Below are positions 31,393 through 41,882 of a stretch of DNA of 64,000 nucleotides, piece after piece. The position numbers and the translations under genes are program-made. Within the stretch, counting starts at the first letter, position 1; each line of letters starts with the position of its first letter. Under the pieces are notes generated by a model. That model searched no databases. It was not told where the DNA came from and saw only the letters and a program-made list of their open reading frames with translations. The stretch is from Breviolum minutum Mf 1.05b.01 (lineage: Eukaryota > Sar > Dinophyceae > Suessiales > Symbiodiniaceae). The DNA lies in assembly GCA_000507305.1 (NCBI GenBank), contig DF239135.1, positions 62,001 to 126,000 of the forward strand, given 5' to 3'.

Positions 31393-31916
31393 GGCGGCTT
31401 GAGAATTAGCTTTGATGATTTTGACAAATACGACGGTGGTGAGAATGAACATGATGATGGTGATTTCAGTTTTAACCAGTTCTTGACTGTTGACTTAAAT
31501 TCTGAGCAGGGAGGATGCAATGTTCCAGCCAGGAACTTCCTGGCTGTCTCATCAAATCTTGAAAACCACAAACTAACCGAACCTGAAGGGACACGTTTGA
31601 TTCGAACAAGTCAAAGGGATTCAGAAATTTTCCGGTCCAAGAAACAGCTTGCCAGAATGCGATATCAATGCCTGACCATCTTAACACCTCCTCAAACAGA
31701 AACCTCAGATGAGATGAGCAGCAAAAAAGCCCCTTATGTAACACTTTACGGATTGACGCATACTTATGAATAGACCTAAGTCGGTTTATGTTGGAACCCA
31801 AGAAATCCCCCCCAAACAAAAAAGCAAGAGTACAGTATGTATGTAGATGTAAGATATAGCAGTATGTATGTATGTCAATATTTCATCTATGTATATCATT
31901 ATTTGTACAGGTATAT

Positions 31917-32018
31917 GGGTGTTTCCTTAAATGGTGGTATTCCCAAAATGGATGGCTTATAATGGAAATCCCTATTAAAATGGATGATTTTGGGGTACCA
32001 CTATTTTTGGAAACCCCC
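31917..32018. mobile_element. B-family MITE-like element
   Basis: GGGTGTTTCCTTAAATGGTG to CTATTTTTGGAAACCCCC, flanked by ATAT. Confidence 0.8.
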
Positions 32019-32082
32019 ATATAATCTATTCATATTGTTCGCTTGGAGTTTTACTTTGCCAAACCCTGAGTGTACTACGCAG

Positions 32083-32133
32083 CGGCATGTTTTCACTGAG
32101 GACTTGTGGCAGAGTTGCTGGTCGCAGATTTCG
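32083..32133 (+). CDS. short coding exon
   Basis: Follows ACTACGCAG and ends at ATTTCG|GTAAGA: 17 codons in phase 0 at both ends, RHVFTEDLWQSCWSQIS. An upstream AG (CCTGAG) would add CTTQ. A good donor. No family recognised. It is phase-compatible with the exon at 32686. Confidence 0.5.
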
Positions 32134-32263
32134 GTAAGACTAATTGGAGGGTTGTAAGTACGAAGCGATGGGGAAAAGTTCAGCATCAAAAGTCAGGAAA
32201 AGAAGGTAGTACTATAGAAATATGTGTGCTTATACTTACTTTATTTTTTGCTTTTTTTTCTTA

Positions 32264-32376
32264 TATATATATAATGTCTGTATATATATATACATATACA
32301 TATGACTATATTTCTGTATATAGATATATATACATATATGACTATATATGTGATTATGTATATATATATATATTCT
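32264..32376. repeat. TA-rich tract
   Basis: Interrupted (TA)n / TATATGACTATA units, in the intron after the exon at 32083. Confidence 0.85.
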
Positions 32377-32536
32377 CGAATATGCATAGCATTTACACGA
32401 CAGGGTGATACGCTTATTTTCCCTGCCACGGTTTTTGCATTCTGTATGTATACCTGCTCTTGGAATCTTGCAGTCGAGCGACTCAGGTCACGATATGACA
32501 GATGGAATGATTTCATCTTTCGGGTTGAATCAACAT

Positions 32537-32628
32537 ATAGGGGTGGGCCCCCAAAATGGATGGTGGAAATCAGGGAACACCCTATTAGAATTGATGATTT
32601 GGGGGTACCCTATTTTTGGAAACACCCA
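32537..32628. mobile_element. B-family element, left end truncated
   Basis: AGGGGTGGGCCCCCAAAATG to CTATTTTTGGAAACACCC. The left GGGTGTTTCC is missing. A (CA)n tract follows. Confidence 0.75.
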
Positions 32629-32685
32629 TATATACACACACACACACACATCACTCACATTTTGAAAGATTGTGGTGCCACCAAG

Positions 32686-32743
32686 AAATTCGGGAGAGTT
32701 TTGAGGGTCCCGCAACTCCTTGTGTTCATTTTCTCACTAATAG
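32686..32743 (+). CDS. short coding exon, hydrophobic
   Basis: Follows GTGCCACCAAG and ends at CTAATAG|GTGAAG (19 codons, 1 nt). It reads KKFGRVLRVPQLLVFIFSLI: a short basic start followed by a hydrophobic segment, as in a membrane protein. Given the ion-channel exons 2 kb downstream it may belong to the same gene, but this is inference. Confidence 0.4.
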
Positions 32744-33423
32744 GTGAAGCTGCGTTTAAAAAAAATGAAACTTGCACTTGGCGAAGCAAATATATGGGCT
32801 TCTTCCAAATTCTATGATTGCTGGCTGCGGAATATACAATTTCTTTATGAAGCACCATATATTTCAATTGCAGTGCCTGGACGGGTAAAATTGCCTGGAT
32901 GACATAGATTAAACATGCACAGACTCCATTTGTGCAGTGCCAAAATACATACAAATAATGAAACCCTAGGGCCAAGACTGTTTGTCTAGAGATTTTCAGT
33001 CCACAAATGAGCCACAAATTGAGGGGCGATGAACCAATCACTACACACTTTTGAAAGCTCCCATAGAAGGCCCTCAGTAAAGGCCGGGGAGAAAACATCG
33101 ATGTTTGGGCAGGTCTGGCCTTGCTGGGAACTACCATTGTCCCCTCCCGTTTGGTTGGGGAAGACGATCTGTTTCGAAGTTCAAAGAAACCTTGTTCCCT
33201 TTTATTGCACACCTTTGAAATTTCACATGGCTACCCTAGAAGCAGTAGAATTGAAACGCGTTACCTTTTTGGAAACCACCCACTAATTTGTTTCCATCTA
33301 TTTAACATGGATATACCCCAAAATCTACGAATCAATCTTTCAAAAAGTTCGCAACCACCAATTTTTTCCATCACTCTTAATTCAGAATTGATACATATCT
33401 TAAATTTGTTGTGGGGATACCTA

Positions 33424-33590
33424 TCTCTTCTGGCCCCTTGTCGCCCCGGGGATGCCCAACCCCGGAGGGGAAATGACCTCCCATCGCGGCTAAGGTTGAC
33501 CTTTGTCCGTATCAATGACTTGGCCGCGCCGCCAGAGCCCACACATCCTCTCATGTGCCCGGCCCCTGTGTTTTGTTGGGGGAAAATCGA
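33424..33590 (+). CDS. coding-like segment, GC-rich
   Basis: The frame reads RLRLTFVRINDLAAPPEPTH then PLMCPAPVF in a stretch clearly richer in G+C than its flanks. AG sites at CCCCGGAG and CGGCTAAG could be acceptors. No family recognised. Confidence 0.4.
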
Positions 33591-33622
33591 TCTGGAAACC
33601 CAACAGGAAAACACCTGACAAA

Positions 33623-33732
33623 TACACCCTGGAAGATTAACATGGAACCTACTAATCAACCATTTAGAAAGGAAAATGATCTGAACCAAACCTCCAGGGA
33701 ATTATGTTCCATGTTAATCTTCCAGGGTGTAA
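33623..33732. mobile_element. D-related element (TACACCC type)
   Basis: TACACCCTGGAAGATTAACA to TGTTAATCTTCCAGGGTGTA. Perfect 20-bp inverted termini. Confidence 0.85.
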
Positions 33733-34023
33733 GCATGGTAAAAAGGAAAGGTAATCTAGACCAACCCTGAAATTTTTTAGAGACTTTTTTGCTGTTATTT
33801 TCATGATGCAGATATAATATATATTGGAGCATGCCGTTTAAACCCTGGTGAACGAGGTCGGTAAAGAATCATCCCAAAATGTTGGTAGGGGCCGGGGCCC
33901 TCAACTGATCAACCTTCATGGAATTCATTGGGGTTTTTCCCCCATGGCAGGACCCAATTTGGGGCCAAGAAGTTGGATGAATGATGACAAATCTTTGGTT
34001 TTTCATTTGAAAGGTAATGTTTA

Positions 34024-34138
34024 TACCCTCCCGAAAACTAACGGTTCGCACCTGAAAATGGATGATTGGAATACGATCGCTTCCTTTTGGGGCCCGGCCC
34101 ATTTTCGGGTGCTTTTGCTGTTAGTTTGAGGGAGTGTA
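34024..34138. mobile_element. D-family MITE-like element
   Basis: TACCCTCCCGAAAACTAACG to GCTGTTAGTTTGAGGGAGTG, with TGGATGATTGGAATACGATC inside. Confidence 0.8.
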
Positions 34139-34292
34139 CCTAAAAATGTTTTAATTGGTTTCAAACCGTGGTCGGAGTTTTTTTTGTTTTCAACCACTTT
34201 TTTGTGTTTTTTTCTTTCGAACCCAGATTTGCAGAGGTGTAAACCGATCTCAAAAGTGATGAAAGGAAAGGGGAAATTGAGAGTTTTTCGAG

Positions 34293-34365
34293 ATCAGACT
34301 TGGTGCGCGATTTTGGAGCCCCAACAGGATGCCAGCGAATGGATTCGAATATGTGAAATCTACGG
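34293..34365 (+). CDS. coding-like segment upstream of channel S1
   Basis: Follows GTTTTTCGAG. All three frames read like protein for some distance (QTWCAILEPQQDASEWIRIC; IRLGARFWSPNRMPANGFEY; SDLVRDFGAPTGCQRMDSNM then stop). Location suggests the N-terminal side of the channel, but the frame is not settled. Confidence 0.3.
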
Positions 34366-34501
34366 GTCATGGTCACCAGCATTTACAGCATACCAAAAAA
34401 CTATGACCGATCACCGGTGTTTCCCAACGGTTCAACCTTTGCACCGGTGTTATTTCTGATGGCAGCAAGTTGTTTTTGGTCAAAAAGTCAAAAAGCTTCA
34501 G

Positions 34502-34597
34502 TGGCCGTGTTTTGTTCGTCAAGTTGTGGCCAGGTATATCGAGCCATTGGTAGCAATTCTGATTGTTGCCAATGGTGTGATGATTGGATTCCAAACG
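34502..34597 (+). CDS. voltage-gated cation channel, S1 exon
   Basis: Follows AAAAAGCTTCAG in phase 0. The product reads WPCFVRQVVARYIEPLVAIL then IVANGVMIGFQT. A basic stretch precedes a hydrophobic segment carrying I-x-x-L-x-x-x-I-V-x-N-x-x-x-I-G-x-x-T, the usual S1 pattern of voltage-gated Na/Ca-type channels, in which a conserved Asn is followed by a small/hydrophobic face. The next bases are GATCC, repeated at the start of the following exon. The best junction is ACG|GATCCT with acceptor AG|GATCCA, a GA-AG intron. The protein would sit in a membrane and conduct cations. This is family inference from one segment plus its neighbours. Confidence 0.55.
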
Positions 34598-35377
34598 GAT
34601 CCTTGTTTGTCAACTCCTGAGTCCAACGAGGGAGATTCACGATGGGTCCACGAGGGAGTCGGAAAAAATGGATGGATTCTAACAACGGCACGGGTTTCTT
34701 CTTGGAAAGAAAAGGATCTTGTTGGATGGTTGCAAGTTTGAATATATGCTGGCACCTGAATGGACATTAAGTCCCATTATGTGTTCTAATATACACATTG
34801 CGTTTCAACACACAATATCATTCAGATTCTGCACGTATCTGGATCATCCAAGTGTGTAAGAAGAACTTGCCTGTTTAATGCTTTGCATTTGAAAGACTAC
34901 CAAATGGAATTGGGGTTACATATTTTGAGTACTTATTTGGGAGATCCAGGTATACGTACAGATCATGTAATCTATAATTAGTATAATGCATACAGATGTA
35001 TAGAAAAGTGAGAAATATCGACAAAAAATGCTGACATCGGTTTTCTAGAGGCCCCGTCCGCAGATGAGTTCATGAGTTCAATGGAATTTCTAGCCAAGTC
35101 AGTTTATAAGCCAAGGCATCTAAGGTTATACCCAAATCTGTACGTGTTGTTGTTGCATATGTTCCCTTAAGACGGGGGAGGGTGACACAAGTGGGCTAAG
35201 AATGCATGGGTAACAGCTGCAATGAAGGATGTCACTGAACCTTGATGCTTCATTTTCACCAATCTAAACTGGAAAATGGAGGAAATAACAAGCCATGCTT
35301 ATAGGAGGAATATTCATTATGTACTTAACTATTGTCTGGACTTTTGTATTTTGGGGGGGTTCAATCAATGACTCGGA

Positions 35378-35480
35378 TGGTGAGTGGTTTCACACATTCA
35401 TTTATTTTCAAACTGGGAGATGATCCATCTTGACTCATTGGATATGTTTCAACTTGGGTTGGTGAAAAACCATCAACTAG
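35378..35480 (+). mobile_element. A-family element, diverged
   Basis: GATGGTGAGTGGTTTCACAC at the left and GAAAAACCATCAACTAG at the right. Lies in the presumed S1-S2 intron. Confidence 0.55.
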
Positions 35481-35524
35481 ATGAGTGAGTGATCACCAAA
35501 AAAAAACACCATGTTTTCCTACTG

Positions 35525-35700
35525 TTGATGGTTCAGAAATCCCATTCCCAACCACCTGGCATAAGTTAAAAACCCTATAAAATAAGAAATCCCAAACAAC
35601 CACCTGGGATGGTTTTTTAAACCCCAAACAAATATATGGGGATATAAATCATCATCCTTTAGTGGTGTGGTTAGCCGGCCGGATTTCAGCCACCCATCCA
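35525..35700. mobile_element. F-family element, right end diverged
   Basis: CTGTTGATGGTTCAGAAATC at the left; GGCCGGATTTCAGCCACCCA is the degraded right end. It lies immediately upstream of the channel exon at 35729. Confidence 0.6.
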
Positions 35701-35728
35701 ACCGTAAGTGGCGTTGCCTTAAACTGAG

Positions 35729-35773
35729 GATCCAGCCTATGAGGGTTGGACGGGCTTCTTCTACATCGAACTC
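35729..35773 (+). CDS. voltage-gated cation channel, S1-S2 linker exon
   Basis: Follows TTAAACTGAG and ends at GAACTC|GTTCCT: exactly 15 codons in phase 0, DPAYEGWTGFFYIEL. The W-x-x-F-x-x-x-E-L pattern directly before S2 is typical of voltage-gated cation channels (aromatic residues just before the F-x-x-E of S2). It joins in phase with both the S1 exon and the S2 exon. If the donor is missed, the frame continues open for 25 codons, so the 3' edge is an inference from phase and sequence fit. Confidence 0.5.
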
Positions 35774-36290
35774 GTTCCTTTGGTTTTTTCCACGGGGTTT
35801 TTTTTGTTGGAAGGTTTTGAAAAAAGCATTACAAACCCCTTGTGATTTAAACGTGGGGTGATTATATAGATGGTATGTATTATATATATATAGGGTGCAT
35901 GTTGAATCATATGATAGGATTTTATGATCGTATTTTTGTGTATATATTTATTTACATATTTACATCGTTGGACTGTGATCCTTCCATGTCATCTGTCATT
36001 CATCACATTGATATGCCCAGTTTTTTGTGCCGACGATTGATATTGTTCATTCAACTTGTGCGTGCATGTTCCACGACTGTGTTGAGAATGATGACAGTGC
36101 CCGAATTCATAATACATGTAGCAAATAAATGTATATGATTTAGTGATTTACATATACGTATCCACATGTTTTTTTTATAATCACCTGCGATCACATCTGT
36201 ATGTATTTACAAATACTCAATGTTCCTCAGAAGACTTCATATTGAAAAAATCATATCTTGGAGGGGGCCCTTTAAGGTGTGACGGGACAT

Positions 36291-36385
36291 TGTTGCCCTC
36301 CCTGCCACTAACATAGCAGCTGAAAATGGATGGTTGGAAGACTAGTTTCCTTTTGGGATGGCTTCCGCTAGTTGCAGGGAGTGTA
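36291..36385. mobile_element. D-family MITE-like element
   Basis: GCCCTCCCTGCCACTAACAT to CCGCTAGTTGCAGGGAGTGT, with TGGATGGTTGGAAGACTAGT inside. Confidence 0.75.
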
Positions 36386-36604
36386 GAGTGTAGACATTCC
36401 AAAATTGTTCCCAAAGAGGTACTATACACAATTATATTATTTTGGAAATAATTCCAAGGAAGAGTAGGGATTTGCCATTTGGGAGCATCTTCTTCAGGAG
36501 TATTCCATTAAGACCGGCACATCCTCGTGACATGGAATTCCAATGGAATCCATGTTGACTCGACTCAGGTGTTGTTCACGAAAAAAACCGGCCGGATACT
36601 TTTC

Positions 36605-36690
36605 ATGAGTCATCCTGGTTGGTTTTTTTCCGGGAATCCCTATTCTAATGGTTTATGGCAATAATACCCACATAACTGGATAGGACACCC
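36605..36690 (-). mobile_element. E-family element, reverse orientation
   Basis: Reading on the minus strand gives the E order (CCAGTTATGTGGGTATTATT, then AATAGGGATTCCC, then AACCAACCAGG). Confidence 0.6.
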
Positions 36691-36719
36691 CCATCCCCGG
36701 TATCTCCTATGGACCTCAG

Positions 36720-36780
36720 GTGTTGTTCATATTTTTGTTGTTGGAAATTGCCTTGCGGATGCACTTGCTGAGACTTGGCT
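36720..36780 (+). CDS. voltage-gated cation channel, S2 exon
   Basis: Follows ATGGACCTCAG in phase 0. The product reads VLFIFLLLEIALRMHLLRLG, a hydrophobic helix with E followed three residues later by L-R and ending R-L-G. This is the S2 signature of voltage-gated cation channels (F-x-x-E-x-x-L-R-x-x-x-x-G). Joined to the previous exon it gives F-F-Y-I-E-L/V-L-F-I-F. The 3' boundary is uncertain: GT dinucleotides at 36781 and 36784 and one near 36806 are possible donors. Confidence 0.6.
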
Positions 36781-36874
36781 GTGGTGGTGAAGATTCATCA
36801 TTGGGTGATGTGAGGTCACCCCCAAACTATGGTTGGTCGCACAAAACCCCTGAAGATTCACGGCTGGAACATAA

Positions 36875-36974
36875 CTGGGCGGTGGTTTCAAATGTTTTTT
36901 TTATGTTCATCCCTATTTGGGGATGATTCCCATTTTGACTAATATTTTTCAAAGGGGTTGAAACCACCAACTAG
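36875..36974 (+). mobile_element. A-family MITE-like element
   Basis: CTGGGCGGTGGTTTCAAATG to GAAACCACCAACTAG, flanked by ATAA on both sides. Confidence 0.9.
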
Positions 36975-37372
36975 ATAATCATGGAGGTTTGGTTCAGATC
37001 CTGTTCCTTTCTTTTCATGGGTGATGGCTGTAGGTTCCAGCCGTTAATCTTCCAGGGTGATTTGTAAGAGAATCCTCGTAAAACGGGTGTGAAAGTTGTT
37101 CTTTTGAATTGAAAGTAAATGACCCAAAATAAATGGAAGAGTTGTTTCCTTAATTTGTTTGGTAATGGTGTTGTTTTTTTGAGGCCACCGGCGGAATCAG
37201 CAATAAACTACAAATGCAGACAATAATTTTTGCATTAGGCTCACAGGTCAGCAGGTCACCCATTCATCATCGATGCCTAGAAAAAGCGTGAGCTCAATTT
37301 GCTCAATTTTCATGTCGGTCAAGGCTTCCAAGGCTCACTGGGCCCCCCACCGAAAAAAAGCAAATGTCATGA

Positions 37373-37487
37373 AACCCTCCCTGAAACTAACAGCAAAAGC
37401 CCCTGAAGATAGGCCGAAACCCAAAAAAACTCATCTGAACCAACCCTAGTGTTTCAGGTGCGAACTGTTAGTTTCAGGGAGGAAATC
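37373..37487. mobile_element. D-family MITE-like element
   Basis: CCCTCCCTGAAACTAACAGC to ACTGTTAGTTTCAGGGAGG. Near-perfect termini. Confidence 0.85.
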
Positions 37488-37599
37488 ATGTCGTTAGATT
37501 CAGTTAGATTTGTCAAGCGCTTGAGTGGCAAGGCAACCCTTCCCTCCTGGGACCCCAACAGACAGAAGGCAATTCTCAGACGGCAATGTTTGAAGAGAT

Positions 37600-37862
37600 G
37601 ACAGATTTATTGCCAGATGTCCCAAAAATATGAGATCAGATGTTATGTCACACAAATTTTCAGATGATAATGTCAACCGAAGTTGTCAGCAGGCTTCAAT
37701 GCCAGATAATGTCAAAACGAAACGCAGAATAGATGTCAGCAGGTACGTCAGCTGAAATGTCATCTAAGATGTCAGAAGGCGTGTTAGTTGAAATGCCAGG
37801 AAGCGTGTCAGACTGAATGACAGAAGTAATGCCAGAATAAATGTCATTTCGGATGCCACCGA
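37600..37862. repeat. degenerate 15-18 bp minisatellite
   Basis: TGTCAG/TGCCAG words recur every 15-18 bp (ATGTCAGCAGG, ATGTCATCTAAG, ATGTCAGAAGG, ATGCCAGGAAG, GTGTCAGACTG, ATGCCAGAATA). The minus strand is open through most of it (DIYSGITSV, SDILDDISADVPADI), so it could be a decayed coding repeat. Confidence 0.7.
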
Positions 37863-37879
37863 ACCACCTATAGGATGTA

Positions 37880-38770
37880 TAAAGCCCTGAAAAATAATGG
37901 AATATTTGCCATATCAGCTGGTGATCGCCGGCTTTTCTTCCATCAACCGCATGTCAAAAAGAAATGGTGCCCATGGTGCGAATCACCGAAGCAAAGTGAT
38001 TTTTTCACCCATGGGATCTGATGCCAGAAGAATCAAACCTGATCGGAAAACAACCCGATCCCGTTGGCAAACAAAATCACGATGAAGACCTTGCCTACGC
38101 CGATTCCATCCAACCCAGAATGGGAAAGAAACAACTGAAGGACCAGAGACCTTGTCGACAGAATCGGTGGAGTACCATTTCATGGACGTGCCCTATTTGA
38201 GACATCACCATGGAACTTTCTGGCTACGATAAGGCACATGGCGCCCGAGGGCAACATGTGGCGCCCGAGCGCAAAGTTGGTCCACCCATTGGTGAAATTC
38301 GTGAGGGTCGCAAGAACAACCCAGTGGCCAGTGGAGCTTCCAGCACCTCCATCACCCAACGTGCTTTCCAGAGAGCTAGAATGTTGGCGGAAGACCACAA
38401 CCATGACTTGCGACACTGTAACACCAATGGCCTCTTTCCATTTTTTTCAAAAAATTTGTTTTTGAGCGAAGTGTGTGTGCCACGGTACTAGTAGCATTAT
38501 GGTTGAGGTATCATGCAACCCAGGAAGTTCATGGAAGAGGAGAAAAGCCAAATGACCCTGATGTCAGAACAGAATTTTCCACACGAATCCAGAGAAGACA
38601 TCCGGTGACTCATGGCTCCTTGGCAACAACCAAACAACCAGGAAGCAAACGTCGTTGAATTCGTATGGCAAACCAAGGAGGTGGGGTCCATATTGGTGTG
38701 GACAAGACCGATACTGGAACTATTTTGACATGTTCTTGGCCGGGACAGAGGGGGGAGACAAAACATTTGT
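37880..38770. pseudogene. GC-richer block with broken frames
   Basis: Several 60-90 codon frames alternate here. + strand frames include YDKAHGARGQHVAPERKVGP then PIGEIREGRKNNPVASGASS at 38223-38410, and RYHATQEVHGRGEKPNDPDV near 38512. Minus-strand frames are also open. Stops break every frame within 300 bp. The composition differs from the flanks, suggesting old coding or mobile-element sequence. No domain is recognisable. Confidence 0.35.
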
Positions 38771-39140
38771 CAAATTTTGAAACGTCGGAAGCGCCGGCTT
38801 CAAGTTTGTGCTTCAACTTGTACATGTTCAGTACAATGGATGATTCGTGTTCCTGTCTTTTGTTGTGTTGAATATTTGAAATATAGATATATATATATTA
38901 TATTGGAAAATGTCCATTGCCATGGATGTAAGGTTACCAGAAAGCATCACATATCTTTGCGTGTTTCTTGTGTGATGTTTAGTTTATTGTGTTTTGATTT
39001 TATACTTGACTGGAGTGTGTATTCCAATTCACCTAAGTTGGATCAATACACTTTACCTTTACAATTATATCATGGGATTTGGCACAAATGTTTCGTAGTT
39101 CAGATGGTGTTCTCAACACGCGGTTCTTCTCATTTGGCAG

Positions 39141-39202
39141 GACAGCCATGGTAGATTTGTCGACCCAAATCCTTTCAGAAGACAGCTTTGACATGTGTCT
39201 TG
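39141..39202 (+). CDS. short coding exon
   Basis: Follows CTCATTTGGCAG and ends at GTCTTG|GTGGCG (1 nt, 20 codons, 1 nt): TAMVDLSTQILSEDSFDMCL. Acidic, protein-like and well bounded. No family recognised. It lies between the channel S2 exon and the EF-hand exon, so it could be part of that gene. Confidence 0.45.
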
Positions 39203-39607
39203 GTGGCGACATTTGAACCTTTTCAACGTTGTGTGGGATGAAGGTATGGTGTCACATTGGCGAGGGAAAATCATGGCTGTCCTAGATATTTCGTATGTTG
39301 GGGCCATCCCTCTCCCAGTGACCAATAGATTATGAAGTTGCTTAGTAGAAGATCAATATTACAATCAAGTTCCACTTTCCACTGTTACAACCTAGCTTAC
39401 ATCTAGAATACTCCCAAACAATTTGTTTATTGCCAGCTGGAAAGTCAATGATGTGCGTGTTTGTACTTTCCCACTCGTTATCCACGGTGGAGTGGATGGT
39501 ACAAACAGCTTCGAACTTGAACCAAATCAGATGTGCTACGTTCACACAGAAGGATGTATGACTGCAAATGATAGGAGTGTGGATCATCAATTCCAATAGA
39601 ATCACAT

Positions 39608-39745
39608 GAGCAATGAAAAGTACGGGCCCCTGGTTGTTTAGGGTATATGGGGGGGCTATCCTTCACAGCTATTTGGGGATTTAATAAATCCATTTTAAGG
39701 ATTCCTATTAAACAACCAGGATTTCATGGAAAGTAAGGCTGGCTT
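39608..39745 (+). mobile_element. E-family element
   Basis: GAGCAATGAAAAGTACGGGC, CCCTGGTTGTTTAGGGTATA, CCTATTAAACAACCAGGATT. The best preserved E copy. Confidence 0.8.
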
Positions 39746-40364
39746 ATTTTCGTGCCTCACATGGTAGCTGGACATCTCCGGTTTTTGATGTTTGATGTTG
39801 TGCCTCGGGTTTTTGGTGTGTTTGATGTGAACCAACTGGTGGTAGGGTGGAATCACTGTGCCTGCAGCAAGTGGTCTCTATTCATGTTGTTCTTCTTTTC
39901 TTGACAAGGTGCCAAGAAATACTATCAGTTACCAGCCTCAAATAGTGTTGGGAACTCAGAAAGGATGTACATGGAATTAGTAAGTCTCAGCATACATTTA
40001 TTTATATGTGTACACATTTGTTTATGTATACATATGTATTTATATATTGACCTTATTTATACACATTTCATTCCTTTCATAACAATCCAATCCTCTTTCA
40101 CAGATTCAAAAAAAGGCGCCCCAATCCCATCAACTTCCATCACTGACCTGACACCCCTTTCAGGTTTGGAGCATCCTTGTTGAGGTTTTTCCGCTTGATT
40201 CGTTCCTATGCTGAAAAACCACGTTGGTGGATCCGGATCCGGTGGTTGGGGTTTACTGGTGGTCCGTTGGTAACCCAGTTTTTGACTATTACGTGTGGTA
40301 TGGACATGATCCTTTTTTGTAAATCCGTGTAAATGGTGTAAAGCGATAAGAAAGCAATCCCAGT

Positions 40365-40405
40365 TGTGTGTGTGTGTGTGTTTATTCTTTTTGTGTGTGT
40401 GTGTA
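40365..40405. repeat. GT microsatellite
   Basis: Two (GT)n runs separated by TTTATTCTTTTT. Confidence 0.9.
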
Positions 40406-40597
40406 GCTTGAAGTAGTTGGGTTTTATTTGCACTGTGTGGTTTTTCCTTTTCTATCTTTCAGACCTTCAGATGTTTATATTGATTCACACCCTCAGATAC
40501 ACCTTTTATGTACGATCCAAGCGTGACTAAGTAAACCCTGAAACTGACAGCCTCAGTAGCTGGAAGTGTTCATCTACTATCGTTATAGTATCATAAA

Positions 40598-40712
40598 TTA
40601 TCTGGGCAAATTATAACCACTTTTCCCCGCCGGTTGATCACTTGATCAATGGTGGTTTAGGAAGAGAAGTCCCGCCAAAATCTCTTAATTCAGGTGTTTA
40701 GGAATTATAGTG
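40598..40712. mobile_element. J-family element
   Basis: ATCTGGGCAAATTATAACCA and the right-hand AATTCAGGTGTTTAGGAATT match the copy at 42522. Confidence 0.5.
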
Positions 40713-40765
40713 ATTTGTCCGGAATTGTGTGAGACACCTAAACCCCAATCATTGTATTCTAGTGC

Positions 40766-40852
40766 TATGGAGCTAGGAATGGTTTTCCAAGAACTTCAAG
40801 CTTGCCTACCTGCAAGGGATTCACTTGAAACATTTTCACATCTTCTCGGATG
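40766..40852 (+). CDS. possible coding exon
   Basis: The frame reads MELGMVFQELQACLPARDSL then ETFSHLLG and ends at CGGATG|GTCACT. Helical and protein-like. The acceptor is not clear. Confidence 0.35.
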
Positions 40853-40888
40853 GTCACTGGAAAAATCAACGAAATCCATGAAATCCAG

Positions 40889-41096
40889 TACCCTCCGGGA
40901 GAAACTAAGAGTTCACCCCTGAAAATTGGTGTTTCCAAAAATAGGGGTGGGCCCCCAAAATGGATGGTTTATAAGGGAAAAATCCTATTAGAATTGATGA
41001 TTTGGGGGTACCCCTATTTTTGGAAACACCCAAATCAATGGTTGGAAGATGATTTTTTCCTTTTGGGTCCCGGCCTATTTTCAGGTGCTACAGGCA
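40889..41096. mobile_element. D-family element interrupted by a B element
   Basis: TACCCTCCGGGAGAAACTAA at the left and CCTATTTTCAGGTGCTACAG at the right. It is split at CCTGAAAAT by the B element at 40927-41031. Confidence 0.75.
40927..41031. mobile_element. B-family element nested in D
   Basis: TGGTGTTTCCAAAAATAGGG to CTATTTTTGGAAACACCC, flanked by AAAT on both sides within the D sequence. Confidence 0.85.
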
Positions 41097-41160
41097 ACCA
41101 CCCCATCTTTGATGTAGCCTGAAATCTCTCAGGGCTGTAAAGAAAACAAAGATCACGAAA

Positions 41161-41256
41161 CTAGGTGGTGGTTTCAAATATTGTTTGTTTTCATCCCTAC
41201 CCGGAAATGATCCAATTTGACTAATATTTTTCAAATGGGTTGAAACCACCAACTAG
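41161..41256 (+). mobile_element. A-family MITE-like element
   Basis: CTAGGTGGTGGTTTCAAATA to GAAACCACCAACTAG. The flank GAAA repeats as (G)AAAG. Confidence 0.85.
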
Positions 41257-41670
41257 AAAGTATACAAAGAAATCAGTCTGTTTTTTGTTCATCGGATTCA
41301 ACAAATTGCCCAAGAAATTCACCACAAAACACTCAAGGTATATTATAGGCATAGGTAAGAAACGTTATATACTCATTGCGTTCTTTTCTGTGTGGAAATA
41401 AGGGAAAAACAGCCTGCCAGAAAATTGCCTTCCCATGTGAGGCTTGGTACGTATCGTGAAGTTGTTCCGTTTCTTGATTCACAACGAGTCGTTGCCACGA
41501 CTCACTTGGTGACACCGTGACACTGCATGTATTGGCTGTATTGAATTTGTTTGATCGAATAGTTGAGGTCAGGTGTGACTGTTGTTAGAGGGAGATCTTT
41601 TTCAAAACCCTTCGATGGTTTTGCAGGTTTATCAGGTCAATTATTGGTTCATCTAGTGGAGTGTGTATAT

Positions 41671-41816
41671 GGGTGTCTTCCTTAAATGGTGGTACCCTCA
41701 TTTCACACCCCAAAATGATCATTTTTAGTAGGAAAACCCATGGTTGTTGGGGAAACCCACCATATGGTTCATCAAATAAAAATCACCTGATTTTCACCTG
41801 CTTTTGGAAACATCGT
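41671..41816. mobile_element. B-family element with extra internal sequence
   Basis: GGGTGTCTTCCTTAAATGGT, CCCAAAATGATCATTTTTAG and GCTTTTGGAAACATC. About 40 bp of extra sequence separates the right terminus from the usual core. Confidence 0.65.
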
Positions 41817-41882
41817 GAATTACAGGCTTTCGGGGCCTAGTGAACTTGACTTCCCTTCTTTTTTTTGGAAGTCTGATTGGGA

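Noticed and set aside
30786-31571. 261-codon open frame on the minus strand
   Set aside because: Most of it is the trinucleotide microsatellite at 31160-31392 read as poly-Thr; the remainder crosses an F element and has no splice or motif support.
31399-31773. 124-codon + frame after the microsatellite
   Set aside because: Starts in the repeat; an overlapping minus frame is equally open and no splice site supports either.
32655-33212. 185-codon open frame on the minus strand
   Set aside because: Overlaps a + strand exon with good splice sites (32686-32743), has no recognisable motif, and is the only long minus frame here; probably chance.
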